A stretch of DNA of 64,000 nt from the NCBI RefSeq assembly GCF_030150205.1, contig NZ_JASLGT010000015.1, positions 1 through 64,000 of the forward strand, in the 5' to 3' direction. The DNA comes from Niabella sp. (GTDB lineage: Bacteria; Bacteroidota; Bacteroidia; Chitinophagales; Chitinophagaceae). This document shows, piece after piece, positions 28,106-36,557 of the stretch (positions are counted from its first letter, which is position 1; every line of letters begins with the position of its first letter). The notes below the pieces were generated by a model that searched no databases, was not told the DNA's origin, and was given only the letters and a program-made list of their open reading frames with translations. Both the position numbers and the translations under genes were made by a program.

Positions 28106-28698
28106 AGGGCAGCATGTATATTAATATGGGTATCTGATAAAATGATCTTTTCCGGGATAACAATACCGGGGCTCCTGTTTCATTGCCTTTACGATACTAA
28201 CCGGAACACGAATGTGCCTCTATATCCTGCGATATACCCTGCTCATTACCACGAAAAGAGTGCAGGTGTTTTTATAGGACAGTGGCAAAAAACGGCAGCA
28301 CTAATCACCAACGGCGCGTATAGCTGACATTGAACCTGTTTAAACATTTCAATATATATCGCCCGGATAGGAGCGACATATATGCGTTGAGTGCCACATG
28401 CACGATGTGTTTTTTAAGTCGATGGCGATTGCGGACACGATCACGGCCCGATCCTATTGTCGTGTTTTTATTGACGGGGAACAGAAATAATTTTGATGTG
28501 GGCTCAAATAAGGCCTGGTCACCATATCTGTATGTACAGATCAGCTCCCGCTCAAAGCCATCCCTCCCGGACTGATCAAAAGTGCATACAATTAACCGTC
28601 AGGCGATTTTTAACTTGGTTCAATATCTAAAAGACAACAGGGCAGGGAAGTACTGCTAAATATACAATAAGTACAAAAAAGAATGTTGCTGCAGACGA
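28106..28698. other. Convergent spacer without recognisable gene
   Basis: Between the MFS stop and the gntR stop there are 593 bases. Short frames at 28142-28327 and 28330-28575 have no family resemblance and read as chance ORFs. An imperfect inverted repeat (ATATATCGC near 28354, GCGACATATAT near 28373) is present, but no terminator with a T-run was seen. Confidence 0.45.
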
Positions 28699-29403
28699 TC
28701 AGGAGATCTTATCGTAATAGCTGCGCAAATGTTTTTTCATCTTCGACCGGAAATCATCCACCGTTCCTTTCTTTAAAGTGTTAAGCAGATCCCGGTGCGA
28801 TACCTCGTGATTCAGGATCGATTGTTTGGGATCGGGATGAAATTTTTTAAAGGAATACATGAACACGGGCATCAGCATTTTTTGAAAACGGATCAGCGTA
28901 TCATTGCCGGATATCTTGTACAGCCCGGAATGAAAGTCGATATCGTATTTGATCAGCACCGGACTGTTCTTTGGTGTTTGCGGGGTATGTTCTTCTTTAT
29001 CTACAATGGATTCCAGGTATTCGATATCCGCTGCTGTTTTCCGTTTAAAAACCAGTTCGCAATTGCCCACTTCCAGTACCAGGCGCAATTCAAACATATC
29101 TTTAAGGGTGTCGTCATTCAAAAGCTTGGGCGACATGACCCGTTCAAAATTAACCAGCGGATCCGGACTGGCAATCAGCATGCCCCTGTTTTTACGGCTT
29201 TCAATGATCCCCAGTGTACGGAACCTGGACAGGGCTTCCCGTATCGCCGTTCTGCTTACGCCCAGGGCTTGTGCCAGTTCTACTTCCTTGGGAAGAGCAT
29301 CACCCGGCTGCAGGTTCGCACTTTCAAGATAGTCCTGCAAGCTCTGTTCTATTTTATCAACCTGCGTTAATGTTTCGATGGGCTTAAGTTTTGAGATCTT
29401 CAT
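28699..29403 (-). CDS. FadR-subfamily GntR transcriptional regulator
   Basis: A 234-residue protein. Residues ~15-85 are a winged helix-turn-helix with PKEVELAQALGVSRTAIREALSRF-type sequence (written here across its conserved LGVSRTAIREAL core), followed by GIIESRKNRGMLI wing. Residues ~105-230 are an all-helical FCD ligand domain with metal-site candidates in the segments ELRLVLE, YDIDFHSGLYK and HEVSHRDLL (Asp and His residues). Such proteins usually repress sugar-acid genes and are released by the substrate. It lies between the catabolic operon and the SusC/D locus, and an identical operator-like site is present at both. Confidence 0.92.
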   Translation of the reverse strand: MKISKLKPIETLTQVDKIEQSLQDYLESANLQPGDALPKEVELAQALGVSRTAIREALSRFRTLGIIESRKNRGMLIASPDPLVNFERVMSPKLLNDDTLKDMFELRLVLEVGNCELVFKRKTAADIEYLESIVDKEEHTPQTPKNSPVLIKYDIDFHSGLYKISGNDTLIRFQKMLMPVFMYSFKKFHPDPKQSILNHEVSHRDLLNTLKKGTVDDFRSKMKKHLRSYYDKIS

Positions 29404-29421
29404 TTGCTACTGCTTTTACTG

Positions 29422-29429
29422 CAAAGGTA
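29422..29429 (-). promoter_or_regulatory. Predicted -7 element for the gntR gene
   Basis: The minus strand reads TACCTTTG, an exact TAnnTTTG match, 18 bases before the gntR ATG (29401-29403). The leader would be very short. The operator-like site at 29486-29504 is about 60 bases upstream, so direct autorepression by blocking this promoter is less certain than control of susC. Confidence 0.45.
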
Positions 29430-29485
29430 ATTTACGGAGGAAAGCAACGCCTGTTTTTCTTGAAAAATAATTTCTATCTTTTTAA

Positions 29486-29504
29486 ATAAAAATGTACGAC
29501 ATAT
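29486..29504. promoter_or_regulatory. Putative FadR/GntR operator, copy 2
   Basis: The plus strand reads ATAAAAATGTACGACATAT; its reverse complement differs from the site at 13843-13861 at a single base. The palindromic core is ATGT-ACG-ACAT. It lies just upstream of the susC -7 element and covers the expected -33 region, so bound protein would block that promoter. Confidence 0.6.
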
Positions 29505-29516
29505 TAAATTATTGCC

Positions 29517-29524
29517 TATTTTTG
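29517..29524 (+). promoter_or_regulatory. Predicted -7 element for the SusC/SusD locus
   Basis: TATTTTTG matches TAnnTTTG. Transcription would start near 29530 and give an ~80-base leader to the ATG at 29613. No clean -33 TTTG is visible at the usual distance; that position is occupied by the operator-like site. Confidence 0.5.
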
Positions 29525-29612
29525 ATTCAGCTTGCTTTTGAAGTATGATTAACGGCTGCATTCCGTGGAGAAGCCTTTCAATGTAAAAAAGTAAAAACAG
29601 ATTGCCTTGCAT

Positions 29613-32567
29613 ATGAGACTTAGAATAATAAGATGGATGTGTGTGCTGTTTTCCGGTTTGTTGCTATCGGGCCAGGCATGGAGCCAGGGCGATCCGGAGG
29701 CAGAAGATTCGCTGGTAAAAGTGATCAATACCCGGCGGTTCAACCAGGCACTGGAGCAAACCCACCATCCCGGTACACTTGGTGCAAATCCTAAAATAAG
29801 CAGGATGCCGCTGGCGGGGGCATACGCAACCCCGATGGTATCCTTACAGCAATATGTAAAAGGAACTGCTGCCGGGCTGTTTGTTAAAGAAGAAAACGGA
29901 GAGCCGGGCACGGAGCAATTTATGTTTGTTCGTGGTTTAACGCATCCCGTTTTTTCAAAACAGGACCTGTACAGTATGCAGCCGGCAGTATTTGTAAATG
30001 GTGCACCGCTGGCACAGGAAATCGGGCTGAGCTACAATATACAGCGTTTCGATTTTAACCGGATCGGTCCGGCAACCAACCCGCTTTCGATTTTGGATGT
30101 AAATAATATTGCGCATGTAGAACTGCTGAAAAGCCCGGCAGACCTGGCCCGCCTGGGTCCGCTGGCTACGAACGGTGCGCTTTGGGTAACCACCAAAAAT
30201 GCGCAATCCGGCATCCGGCAGTTTAATGTGGATACCTATGTGGGCCTGTTGCAGCGCCCGGCAACAAAAACGGTAAACGCGGCTTACGAAAATGATTTCC
30301 GCTGGCCTTTTTATGAAAAATATGCTTCCGATGATCAAAAGCTGGACTATCCCGTTTATGTAGCCAACAGCTATGACCCGGATTATTACGGCGCCGCCAA
30401 CTGGAAGGATCTTTATTACCAGTCGAAGCCGGTATACTACCTGGGTTTTGGCCTGGTGGGCGGCAGCGACCGGGCAAATTTCCGGTTCAATATCAGTGAT
30501 ACCCGTTCGCATAACTTTGATGCTACAGGGCTAGACCGGTACGCTGTTTCTTTTGGCATCAACATGCTTCCGCTGAAATGGCTTACCATTACCAGTAATA
30601 TGAATGCGATCCGTACCCAGCGGGAACGGAACCGCAATTTACGCGACCGCTTTGCGGAAACAAGGTTTGTTCCGGATCTTACCAATCCTGTTTCTCCGGG
30701 TGCTACATCCTATCAGCGTTTCCTGGACAAATACCGGGGATCTGAAGATCAGAATAAGACCAACTCCTTTGTGGGATACTTCTCTGCATTGGCGCAGCTG
30801 GGACAGCTTAGCTTGAAATCGCAGTTATCGCTGGATTATGAAGAGGGACTCCGGGATGTATTTTATGGTAAGCCCCTGATGGATAATACCAGTTTTATTT
30901 CATCCTATTTTGGGTTTAACCAGCGAGCAACCATCCAGAATACGATCGACTATCATTTCAAATCGGATGACGACCGGCACCAGGTAACCATTGGTGCGGG
31001 TCAAACCTTCCTGACCGATCAGTCTAAGTATGACTATGTATTGGGATACAACACGCCCAATGATTTTATAAAAATTAAAGAAATAAGATTAGGCGGATCC
31101 ATTTATCAGAATGCTTATGACATTTTTGCCTATCCCTTTACCGATAAGATAAAATCAGCCCTTTCCTCGCTTTATGCAACGCTGGGCTATTCGTTCCGGA
31201 ATGTGATAACGGTGAACGCGCTTGGAAGGTATGATGGGTATTCCGGTTTTTCCAAAACCAATCGCTGGCTGCTGACGCCGGTATTCAGTTCCCGTTTCAA
31301 TATACAGGAACTGTTGCAGAAGAACGGGCCTTTAAGCACGCTTGCATTGAAAGCCTCCTGGGGCGTGTTTGGAAAACTGATCACCGATAACCGCTTTCGC
31401 ATCGGTCCGCAGTACCGCGTGGATGTAGGATATTCCGACGAACCGGTACTGGGCAGCTACGCAGGACTGGCGGCGCTTTCTCAAACCTATTCCGCCGGCT
31501 GGATGGTGAATACCTACGGCTGGCCATACAGCGAGAAACTGAACATCGGTACCGAACTGGGCATATGGAAAGACCGCATACTATTGGGCGTTGATTATTA
31601 TAACAACGAAGATAAAAACATGATCGTTCCGGTGTCTCTTCCCACGGAAAGCGGGTTTACCTATAAGCAGGTACAGGGAATGGCGGTACGCAACACCGGT
31701 ATCAATGTAAGTATTACGGCGGATATCCTGAAACATCAGAAAGGGCTCAACTGGGTGCTGGATGCCAATTTCAGCACGAACCATAATAAGCTTACCCGGT
31801 TGCCTTACCAGTTGCAGGAAATTGAATATCCAGACAGGAAGCTGGTGATCGGGAAACCGGTAGATGCATTCTGGGTGTACCTTAACGAGGGCATCATTAA
31901 TAAGCCCGGTGATATTCCGATGGGACCTGTTTTGCAGGATGGCTCCCGCAATCCTTTAAAATTTGGTACCCTCGAACTGGGTGTGGGCGATGCCATCTGG
32001 AAGGATGTCAACAACGATGGAATGATCAATGCGCGGGATAAGGTATTGAAAGGTCATTCCATGCCGGTGTATTATGGGGGATTGGGCAACACGCTTACAT
32101 ACCGGAATTTTAATATGGACTTCCTGCTGTTCTATGGGCTGGGTCACCAGTTGCTGAATCAGCTTACTTCCAGCAAGCTGGATTTTATCAACACCGAAAA
32201 TTCCCGGAATATCACCTATGTAAAAGAGGTTACGTTTTGGCAGCAAACCTTCGATTACAGCAGGTACCCCATGTATAATCCCTGGAGCGGCACCATTCCA
32301 TACCAGTCAGATCAGGACCTGTTCCTGGAACGCGCCGATTTTTTAAAGCTGCGGTATGTAACCCTTGGCTATGATTTTTCGAAAACCGGGTTGCTCAAGG
32401 GCATGAAGCTTTCAAAGGCATTGCTGTATGTAACGGCATCCAACCTGTTTACGATTACGCCTTTTAAAGGCGGTGATCCGGAACTGACAGACTACCAGGG
32501 CATCTATTCGGGACGGAGCCTGCCCATTGCCCGCTCTTATATCATCGGAGCAAAATTGAATTTCTGA
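29613..32567 (+). CDS. SusC/RagA-like TonB-dependent outer-membrane protein, N-terminal domain missing
   Basis: About 984 residues from ATG 29613. A signal peptide ends near QAWSQ. Unlike usual SusC proteins it has no carboxypeptidase-regulatory-like domain before the plug: the mature protein enters a short plug-like region within ~80 residues (EQFMFVRGL, then LDVNNIAHVELLKSPADLA). The 22-strand barrel region is present, ending YIIGAKLNF with the terminal Phe typical of outer-membrane proteins. It imports glycan pieces together with SusD. It opens the PUL-like locus behind the operator. Confidence 0.88.
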   Translation: MRLRIIRWMCVLFSGLLLSGQAWSQGDPEAEDSLVKVINTRRFNQALEQTHHPGTLGANPKISRMPLAGAYATPMVSLQQYVKGTAAGLFVKEENGEPGTEQFMFVRGLTHPVFSKQDLYSMQPAVFVNGAPLAQEIGLSYNIQRFDFNRIGPATNPLSILDVNNIAHVELLKSPADLARLGPLATNGALWVTTKNAQSGIRQFNVDTYVGLLQRPATKTVNAAYENDFRWPFYEKYASDDQKLDYPVYVANSYDPDYYGAANWKDLYYQSKPVYYLGFGLVGGSDRANFRFNISDTRSHNFDATGLDRYAVSFGINMLPLKWLTITSNMNAIRTQRERNRNLRDRFAETRFVPDLTNPVSPGATSYQRFLDKYRGSEDQNKTNSFVGYFSALAQLGQLSLKSQLSLDYEEGLRDVFYGKPLMDNTSFISSYFGFNQRATIQNTIDYHFKSDDDRHQVTIGAGQTFLTDQSKYDYVLGYNTPNDFIKIKEIRLGGSIYQNAYDIFAYPFTDKIKSALSSLYATLGYSFRNVITVNALGRYDGYSGFSKTNRWLLTPVFSSRFNIQELLQKNGPLSTLALKASWGVFGKLITDNRFRIGPQYRVDVGYSDEPVLGSYAGLAALSQTYSAGWMVNTYGWPYSEKLNIGTELGIWKDRILLGVDYYNNEDKNMIVPVSLPTESGFTYKQVQGMAVRNTGINVSITADILKHQKGLNWVLDANFSTNHNKLTRLPYQLQEIEYPDRKLVIGKPVDAFWVYLNEGIINKPGDIPMGPVLQDGSRNPLKFGTLELGVGDAIWKDVNNDGMINARDKVLKGHSMPVYYGGLGNTLTYRNFNMDFLLFYGLGHQLLNQLTSSKLDFINTENSRNITYVKEVTFWQQTFDYSRYPMYNPWSGTIPYQSDQDLFLERADFLKLRYVTLGYDFSKTGLLKGMKLSKALLYVTASNLFTITPFKGGDPELTDYQGIYSGRSLPIARSYIIGAKLNF

Positions 32568-32660
32568 CAGCATGATGAAAATGTATGATCATATGCTTGC
32601 TTATCCCGGTTATTTACTTCCCGGCCCGGTATACGGAAACGGAATTATAAGATAGAATGT

Positions 32661-34235
32661 ATGAAACAGAATCGTATCTTAACCTGCTTAATGGCTTTTT
32701 ATTTACTGGCATTGACCGCCTGCAGTAAAAAGCTGGATATTGAATCATCAGCGGCTTCGCCGCGGATGGCGATGTGGCAAACCTATGACGATGCAAAGGC
32801 CGGTCTGGTGGGCATTTACGGGCTTACCCGGGCAGCCCTGGCAGAGAACAATGCGCACTGGATGTACGGAGAGCTGCGGAAGGGCGATTTTACATCTGCA
32901 ACCAAAGGCGGCTATCTCGATGCCATCATTGGCAACGATCTCAATAAGAGCTATCCAGAGATCATTCAGCTTACAAACTGGCGCCGGTTCTACGCCGCTA
33001 TCGACGGCTGTAATACCTTTATTGAAAATGCGCAAAAATGTAAGGCCGATCTGCGTTATTCCGAACTGAACTGCAAAGTGGATATAGCCCAGGCACATAT
33101 ACTGCGGGCATTCAACTATTTCTATATTTCCCGGATATGGGGTGATGTGCCGTTAATTATCAATGCTACAAAAGACGGCAATACCCTGCAGGTGGCCCGT
33201 ACTCCGCAAAAACAGGTGCTCAATTTCTGTATTTCTGAGATCCGTAATTATATGGACAGCCTGCCAACGGAATATGGAGGAGCCGATAAATCCAAACTGG
33301 GTTTTAACGGCAATTACTATGGCGAAAGCTGGAGTGTTTGGGGAAACGCCTTCTGGGGGTATTACCAGTGTGTGGCATTATTAGCAGAGATCTACGCCTG
33401 GATGGGCGATTATCAGAATGCCTATAACTATTCCTACAAGTTTGCAGTGGAGCTGGGAAAAACGCGCACAAAGTTTATAGAAACTTCGGAGGTGACCGGT
33501 TTGCTGGCCGGTAGCCGGAGCGTGTTTTACAGTAATGGTATCCCAAATAATGGCAGTTATTGCTACCAGGTGCTGGCCTTTCCCTACCGGATGGCCAACC
33601 GCGAATCGGGCCCCAGCGGGGTAGGGCACCTGGAGTCGCTTACGCTGGCCAATCCATATGTGGCCCGCAACCGGCCCGATCTGTACATAACCCGGGACAC
33701 GATCAGCCAGATGTTTTATTCGGTAAATGATGCCCGCAATCCGTACCAGTTTGAATTTAAAAATTATGGCACCGTTTATTTTACCAATTACTATAACGCC
33801 ATCCCGGTATTTTCCAAATTCCGCAATATGGAATATACCAATAGTCAGTTCACCATTTTTGGCTCCTGTATTCCCATTGCCCGTTTTGAAGGGATCTACC
33901 TGATCCGGGCTGAGGCGCAGTATGTGCTTGGAAATTACAATGATGCCTGGGCCGTATTGAATGAGATCCGGAAACGAAGGGGACTGAATCCATGGCTGGT
34001 AAGCGGAAGCCAGCCGGAAGATATGCGCCAGTTGCTGGTAGATATTTTCCTGGAACGGCGAAGGGAACTGGTAGGTGAAGGAGACCGGTGGTATGACCAG
34101 GTGCGGTTTAATAAAATCATGCGCACAGACCCTGCCTTTAATGAGCTGATCGATCGTGGGGGTATTTACTGGCCCGTGGCACAGGAGGTAATGGATAAAA
34201 ATCCCCTCATCGAACAAAATCCTTATTGGAAATAA
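32661..34235 (+). CDS. SusD/RagB-like surface lipoprotein (module 1)
   Basis: A 524-residue protein with lipobox ALTACSKK (Cys followed by Ser-Lys-Lys and acidic residues, the Bacteroidota surface export signal). Helical TPR-type regions include AHILRAFNYFYISRIWGDVP, a very conserved SusD stretch, and the C-terminus has AVLNEIRKRRGL and FLERRRELVGEGDRWYD. It forms the lid of the SusC transporter and binds glycan. It lies 93 bases after susC. A short untranslated stretch between them holds nothing recognisable. Confidence 0.93.
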   Translation: MKQNRILTCLMAFYLLALTACSKKLDIESSAASPRMAMWQTYDDAKAGLVGIYGLTRAALAENNAHWMYGELRKGDFTSATKGGYLDAIIGNDLNKSYPEIIQLTNWRRFYAAIDGCNTFIENAQKCKADLRYSELNCKVDIAQAHILRAFNYFYISRIWGDVPLIINATKDGNTLQVARTPQKQVLNFCISEIRNYMDSLPTEYGGADKSKLGFNGNYYGESWSVWGNAFWGYYQCVALLAEIYAWMGDYQNAYNYSYKFAVELGKTRTKFIETSEVTGLLAGSRSVFYSNGIPNNGSYCYQVLAFPYRMANRESGPSGVGHLESLTLANPYVARNRPDLYITRDTISQMFYSVNDARNPYQFEFKNYGTVYFTNYYNAIPVFSKFRNMEYTNSQFTIFGSCIPIARFEGIYLIRAEAQYVLGNYNDAWAVLNEIRKRRGLNPWLVSGSQPEDMRQLLVDIFLERRRELVGEGDRWYDQVRFNKIMRTDPAFNELIDRGGIYWPVAQEVMDKNPLIEQNPYWK

Positions 34236-34278
34236 ACGTACCGCTGATCCCCGGTGCAGGTATAAAAGAAAAGTAATA

Positions 34279-35484
34279 ATGAAAATAAAAACGGTCCATA
34301 CTTTTTGGTCAGGCCTCCTGGCGATTATGTTCCTGCTGGCTTGCAATAAAAAAGAAACAGCCTATTATGGAATGCGGATAGAGCCGGTAGTATATAACGG
34401 CAATGCCATAGAGTACCTGAAAAGTCAGCGCGGGATCTATGATTCGATGCTGGCGGTGCTTGGCCGTTATCCGGATATGATCCGGAAAATAACTTCGGGC
34501 GATAGTCTTACCCTATTTGCAATACCCAATAACAGTTTTAAACTCGCTGTTGAAAATTTTAATAACTACCGGAGGTCCATCGACAGCGCACCGCTTTACC
34601 TGAAGCCGGGGCAATACGATCTTAGCCGGCCAGACTCGGGGATGTTTAACTATGAGGGCCTGCGGGTACTGATGGCCCGCTATATCGTTGACGGCAGCCA
34701 TCCGTTTGAAGAACTGGCGCAGGCCTCCGGCGGCATTCCTTTTACATCGTATGATTACGCCTATAAAATGAACCTGAAAGCGATCCAGGAAAGTTCGGCG
34801 GGTTCGGCCAATAACGGTCCGAAGGTGATCGAATTTTCGGATATGAATTTCTCCCTGTTCCGTCGCTTCTGGAAATCGGCCTATACCAGTTCCGTAGCTA
34901 CGGCCCGCGCAGGAAATGTTTTGGTGCATGCACTGGCGCAGGATCATGAATTTGGCTTCTCCAGCTTTACCAGTACGCTGGCCGACTTTTCGATCGACCG
35001 CAGTTTATGGAAACCGATCGGCTGGCACTCCATTGCGCCAACCACCAATACCGGTGGTACTGTAGCGCATGCATTTGATGGAAGCCTGGTAACCTTCTGG
35101 CATACCCTGTACCCGGGATACGCCGGGTATAAAGATATTCCGCCGCCGTATTATTTCACCGTTGATATGGGAAGAAATAATAACCTGAGCGGAGTGGCCG
35201 TGCAAAACCGGCAGGAAACGATTTCGTCTGCATGGCCGGGAAGAACGGTGCGGTTTCTGATGGAGTTTGCCGCGGATACCACCCAAACAAAAACACCGCT
35301 TCAGTGGATGAGCAGCGATACCTTTTCCTTCCCGGAAACCCTCAGCTTTACGGTTTATGCAAAACAACGGTTTGCTTTTCCCCAACGGTACAATGCCCGC
35401 TTTTTCCGCTTTACCGTTTTACAGAACTATGGAGGCTTTGCATCCTATAAATATGTAAACCTGGCCGAAATGTGGTTGTATTAA
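34279..35484 (+). CDS. Fasciclin-like lipoprotein with C-terminal F5/8 (discoidin) domain
   Basis: A 401-residue protein with lipobox FLLACNKK. Residues ~35-215 resemble a fasciclin domain (SLTLFAIPNNSFKLAVENF; late LVHALAQDHEFGF). Residues ~230-401 look like an F5/8 type C carbohydrate-binding domain (AHAFDGSLVTFWHT, YYFTVDMGRNNNLSGVAVQNR). It is likely surface-exposed and helps bind substrate. The corresponding gene in module 2 (41346-42050) is shorter and lacks the discoidin part. Confidence 0.8.
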   Translation: MKIKTVHTFWSGLLAIMFLLACNKKETAYYGMRIEPVVYNGNAIEYLKSQRGIYDSMLAVLGRYPDMIRKITSGDSLTLFAIPNNSFKLAVENFNNYRRSIDSAPLYLKPGQYDLSRPDSGMFNYEGLRVLMARYIVDGSHPFEELAQASGGIPFTSYDYAYKMNLKAIQESSAGSANNGPKVIEFSDMNFSLFRRFWKSAYTSSVATARAGNVLVHALAQDHEFGFSSFTSTLADFSIDRSLWKPIGWHSIAPTTNTGGTVAHAFDGSLVTFWHTLYPGYAGYKDIPPPYYFTVDMGRNNNLSGVAVQNRQETISSAWPGRTVRFLMEFAADTTQTKTPLQWMSSDTFSFPETLSFTVYAKQRFAFPQRYNARFFRFTVLQNYGGFASYKYVNLAEMWLY

Positions 35485-35495
35485 TCATTAACAGG

Positions 35496-36527
35496 ATGAC
35501 TATGATAGTGAGAAAAATAATGATCTGCCTGCTGCTGGTTGCAGTAATTGCTTCCTGCTCGAAATATCTTCCGGAAGACAGGGATTCCCTGGATACAGAT
35601 GCGCGGTTTACCACCATTGATTATGCGCCCACATTAGGACGGAATACGGTTTATGAAGGCAATTTTAATTTTGGAAATACCTCCCAGCCGGTAACCTTTG
35701 AAATAGTGGATCTCAAACGCTACGACGGACAACCCGCACCAGAATTAAACGCCGATGTGTATCCGGTTAAAGTATGGAAGAGCAATGCGGAAACCTACAC
35801 CGGGAAAGAAACCTCCCTGGAAGAAATTGAAAACAAACGATCCACAGAGTATCACCGGATCTTTGAAATCAGGAAGCATTCCGGGCAAATACTCGTTTGG
35901 TCCGGTATGGATGTTGCGCACCTGGTTACCCGGCCTGATTCCGGCTACAAGTTTAATGTAAAAGTATCCAACTCCGGGGCCAGCAAATATTTTTATAACC
36001 TCCGGTTCCGGCCATATAAGCCCCGGCCATACGAACCTTCCAACTACAATGTAGAAACCGGTATGATCACCAACCCGGCCGTGAAGCCAACGGAAATTTC
36101 AGGAATGATCCGGCAAAAGGACGGGCAGGGCATGACCGCAGCGGATGTAGATATTTTTCTGACAAAAAAAGATACCGGTAACAGCATTACATTCCGGTTC
36201 CTGGACTCTGCTTATAACGCACTGGACCCGGCTTTGTTTAATACTACGGACTGGGGGCAGTTATTGCATGGGTTTAACCGGCAACAAACAACCAGTTATG
36301 TTAAATATGATGTAGCCTACCCGCTGCCGCTGGTAAATGGTTTTCCCACAAAATATACCAATACCAGCGGTACCAGGGCCAACGTGGCATTTTCTTATTA
36401 CCGGCTAAGCCCAACCGGCCTGGGTGTAAATGCGCGATTACGCTTTGAATTTGCGATTTATGAAAAGGGCGACTGGGAGCTGGTGTTTCATTTTAAAAAC
36501 AGTTCTCCAAAGTTTACGAATTATTAA
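35496..36527 (+). CDS. DUF5007-like lipoprotein
   Basis: About 343 residues from ATG 35496 (MTMIVRKI), with an AGGA-like segment just upstream; alternative ATG 35502. Lipobox is VIASCSKY. LPEDRDSL, then APTLGRNTVYEGNF resemble the family I remember as DUF5007, found in Bacteroidota SusC/D loci. The rest is beta-rich. It starts 11 bases after the fasciclin stop and is followed 30 bases later by a second susC. Function unknown; probably a surface glycan-binding accessory protein. The family name is from memory. Confidence 0.68.
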   Translation: MTMIVRKIMICLLLVAVIASCSKYLPEDRDSLDTDARFTTIDYAPTLGRNTVYEGNFNFGNTSQPVTFEIVDLKRYDGQPAPELNADVYPVKVWKSNAETYTGKETSLEEIENKRSTEYHRIFEIRKHSGQILVWSGMDVAHLVTRPDSGYKFNVKVSNSGASKYFYNLRFRPYKPRPYEPSNYNVETGMITNPAVKPTEISGMIRQKDGQGMTAADVDIFLTKKDTGNSITFRFLDSAYNALDPALFNTTDWGQLLHGFNRQQTTSYVKYDVAYPLPLVNGFPTKYTNTSGTRANVAFSYYRLSPTGLGVNARLRFEFAIYEKGDWELVFHFKNSSPKFTNY

Positions 36528-36557
36528 ATACGCGCCACTGCAATTAAAAAGAATATT

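Noticed and set aside
28330..28575. 81-codon frame in the convergent spacer
   Set aside because: No similarity, no leader or motif; composition looks untranslated.
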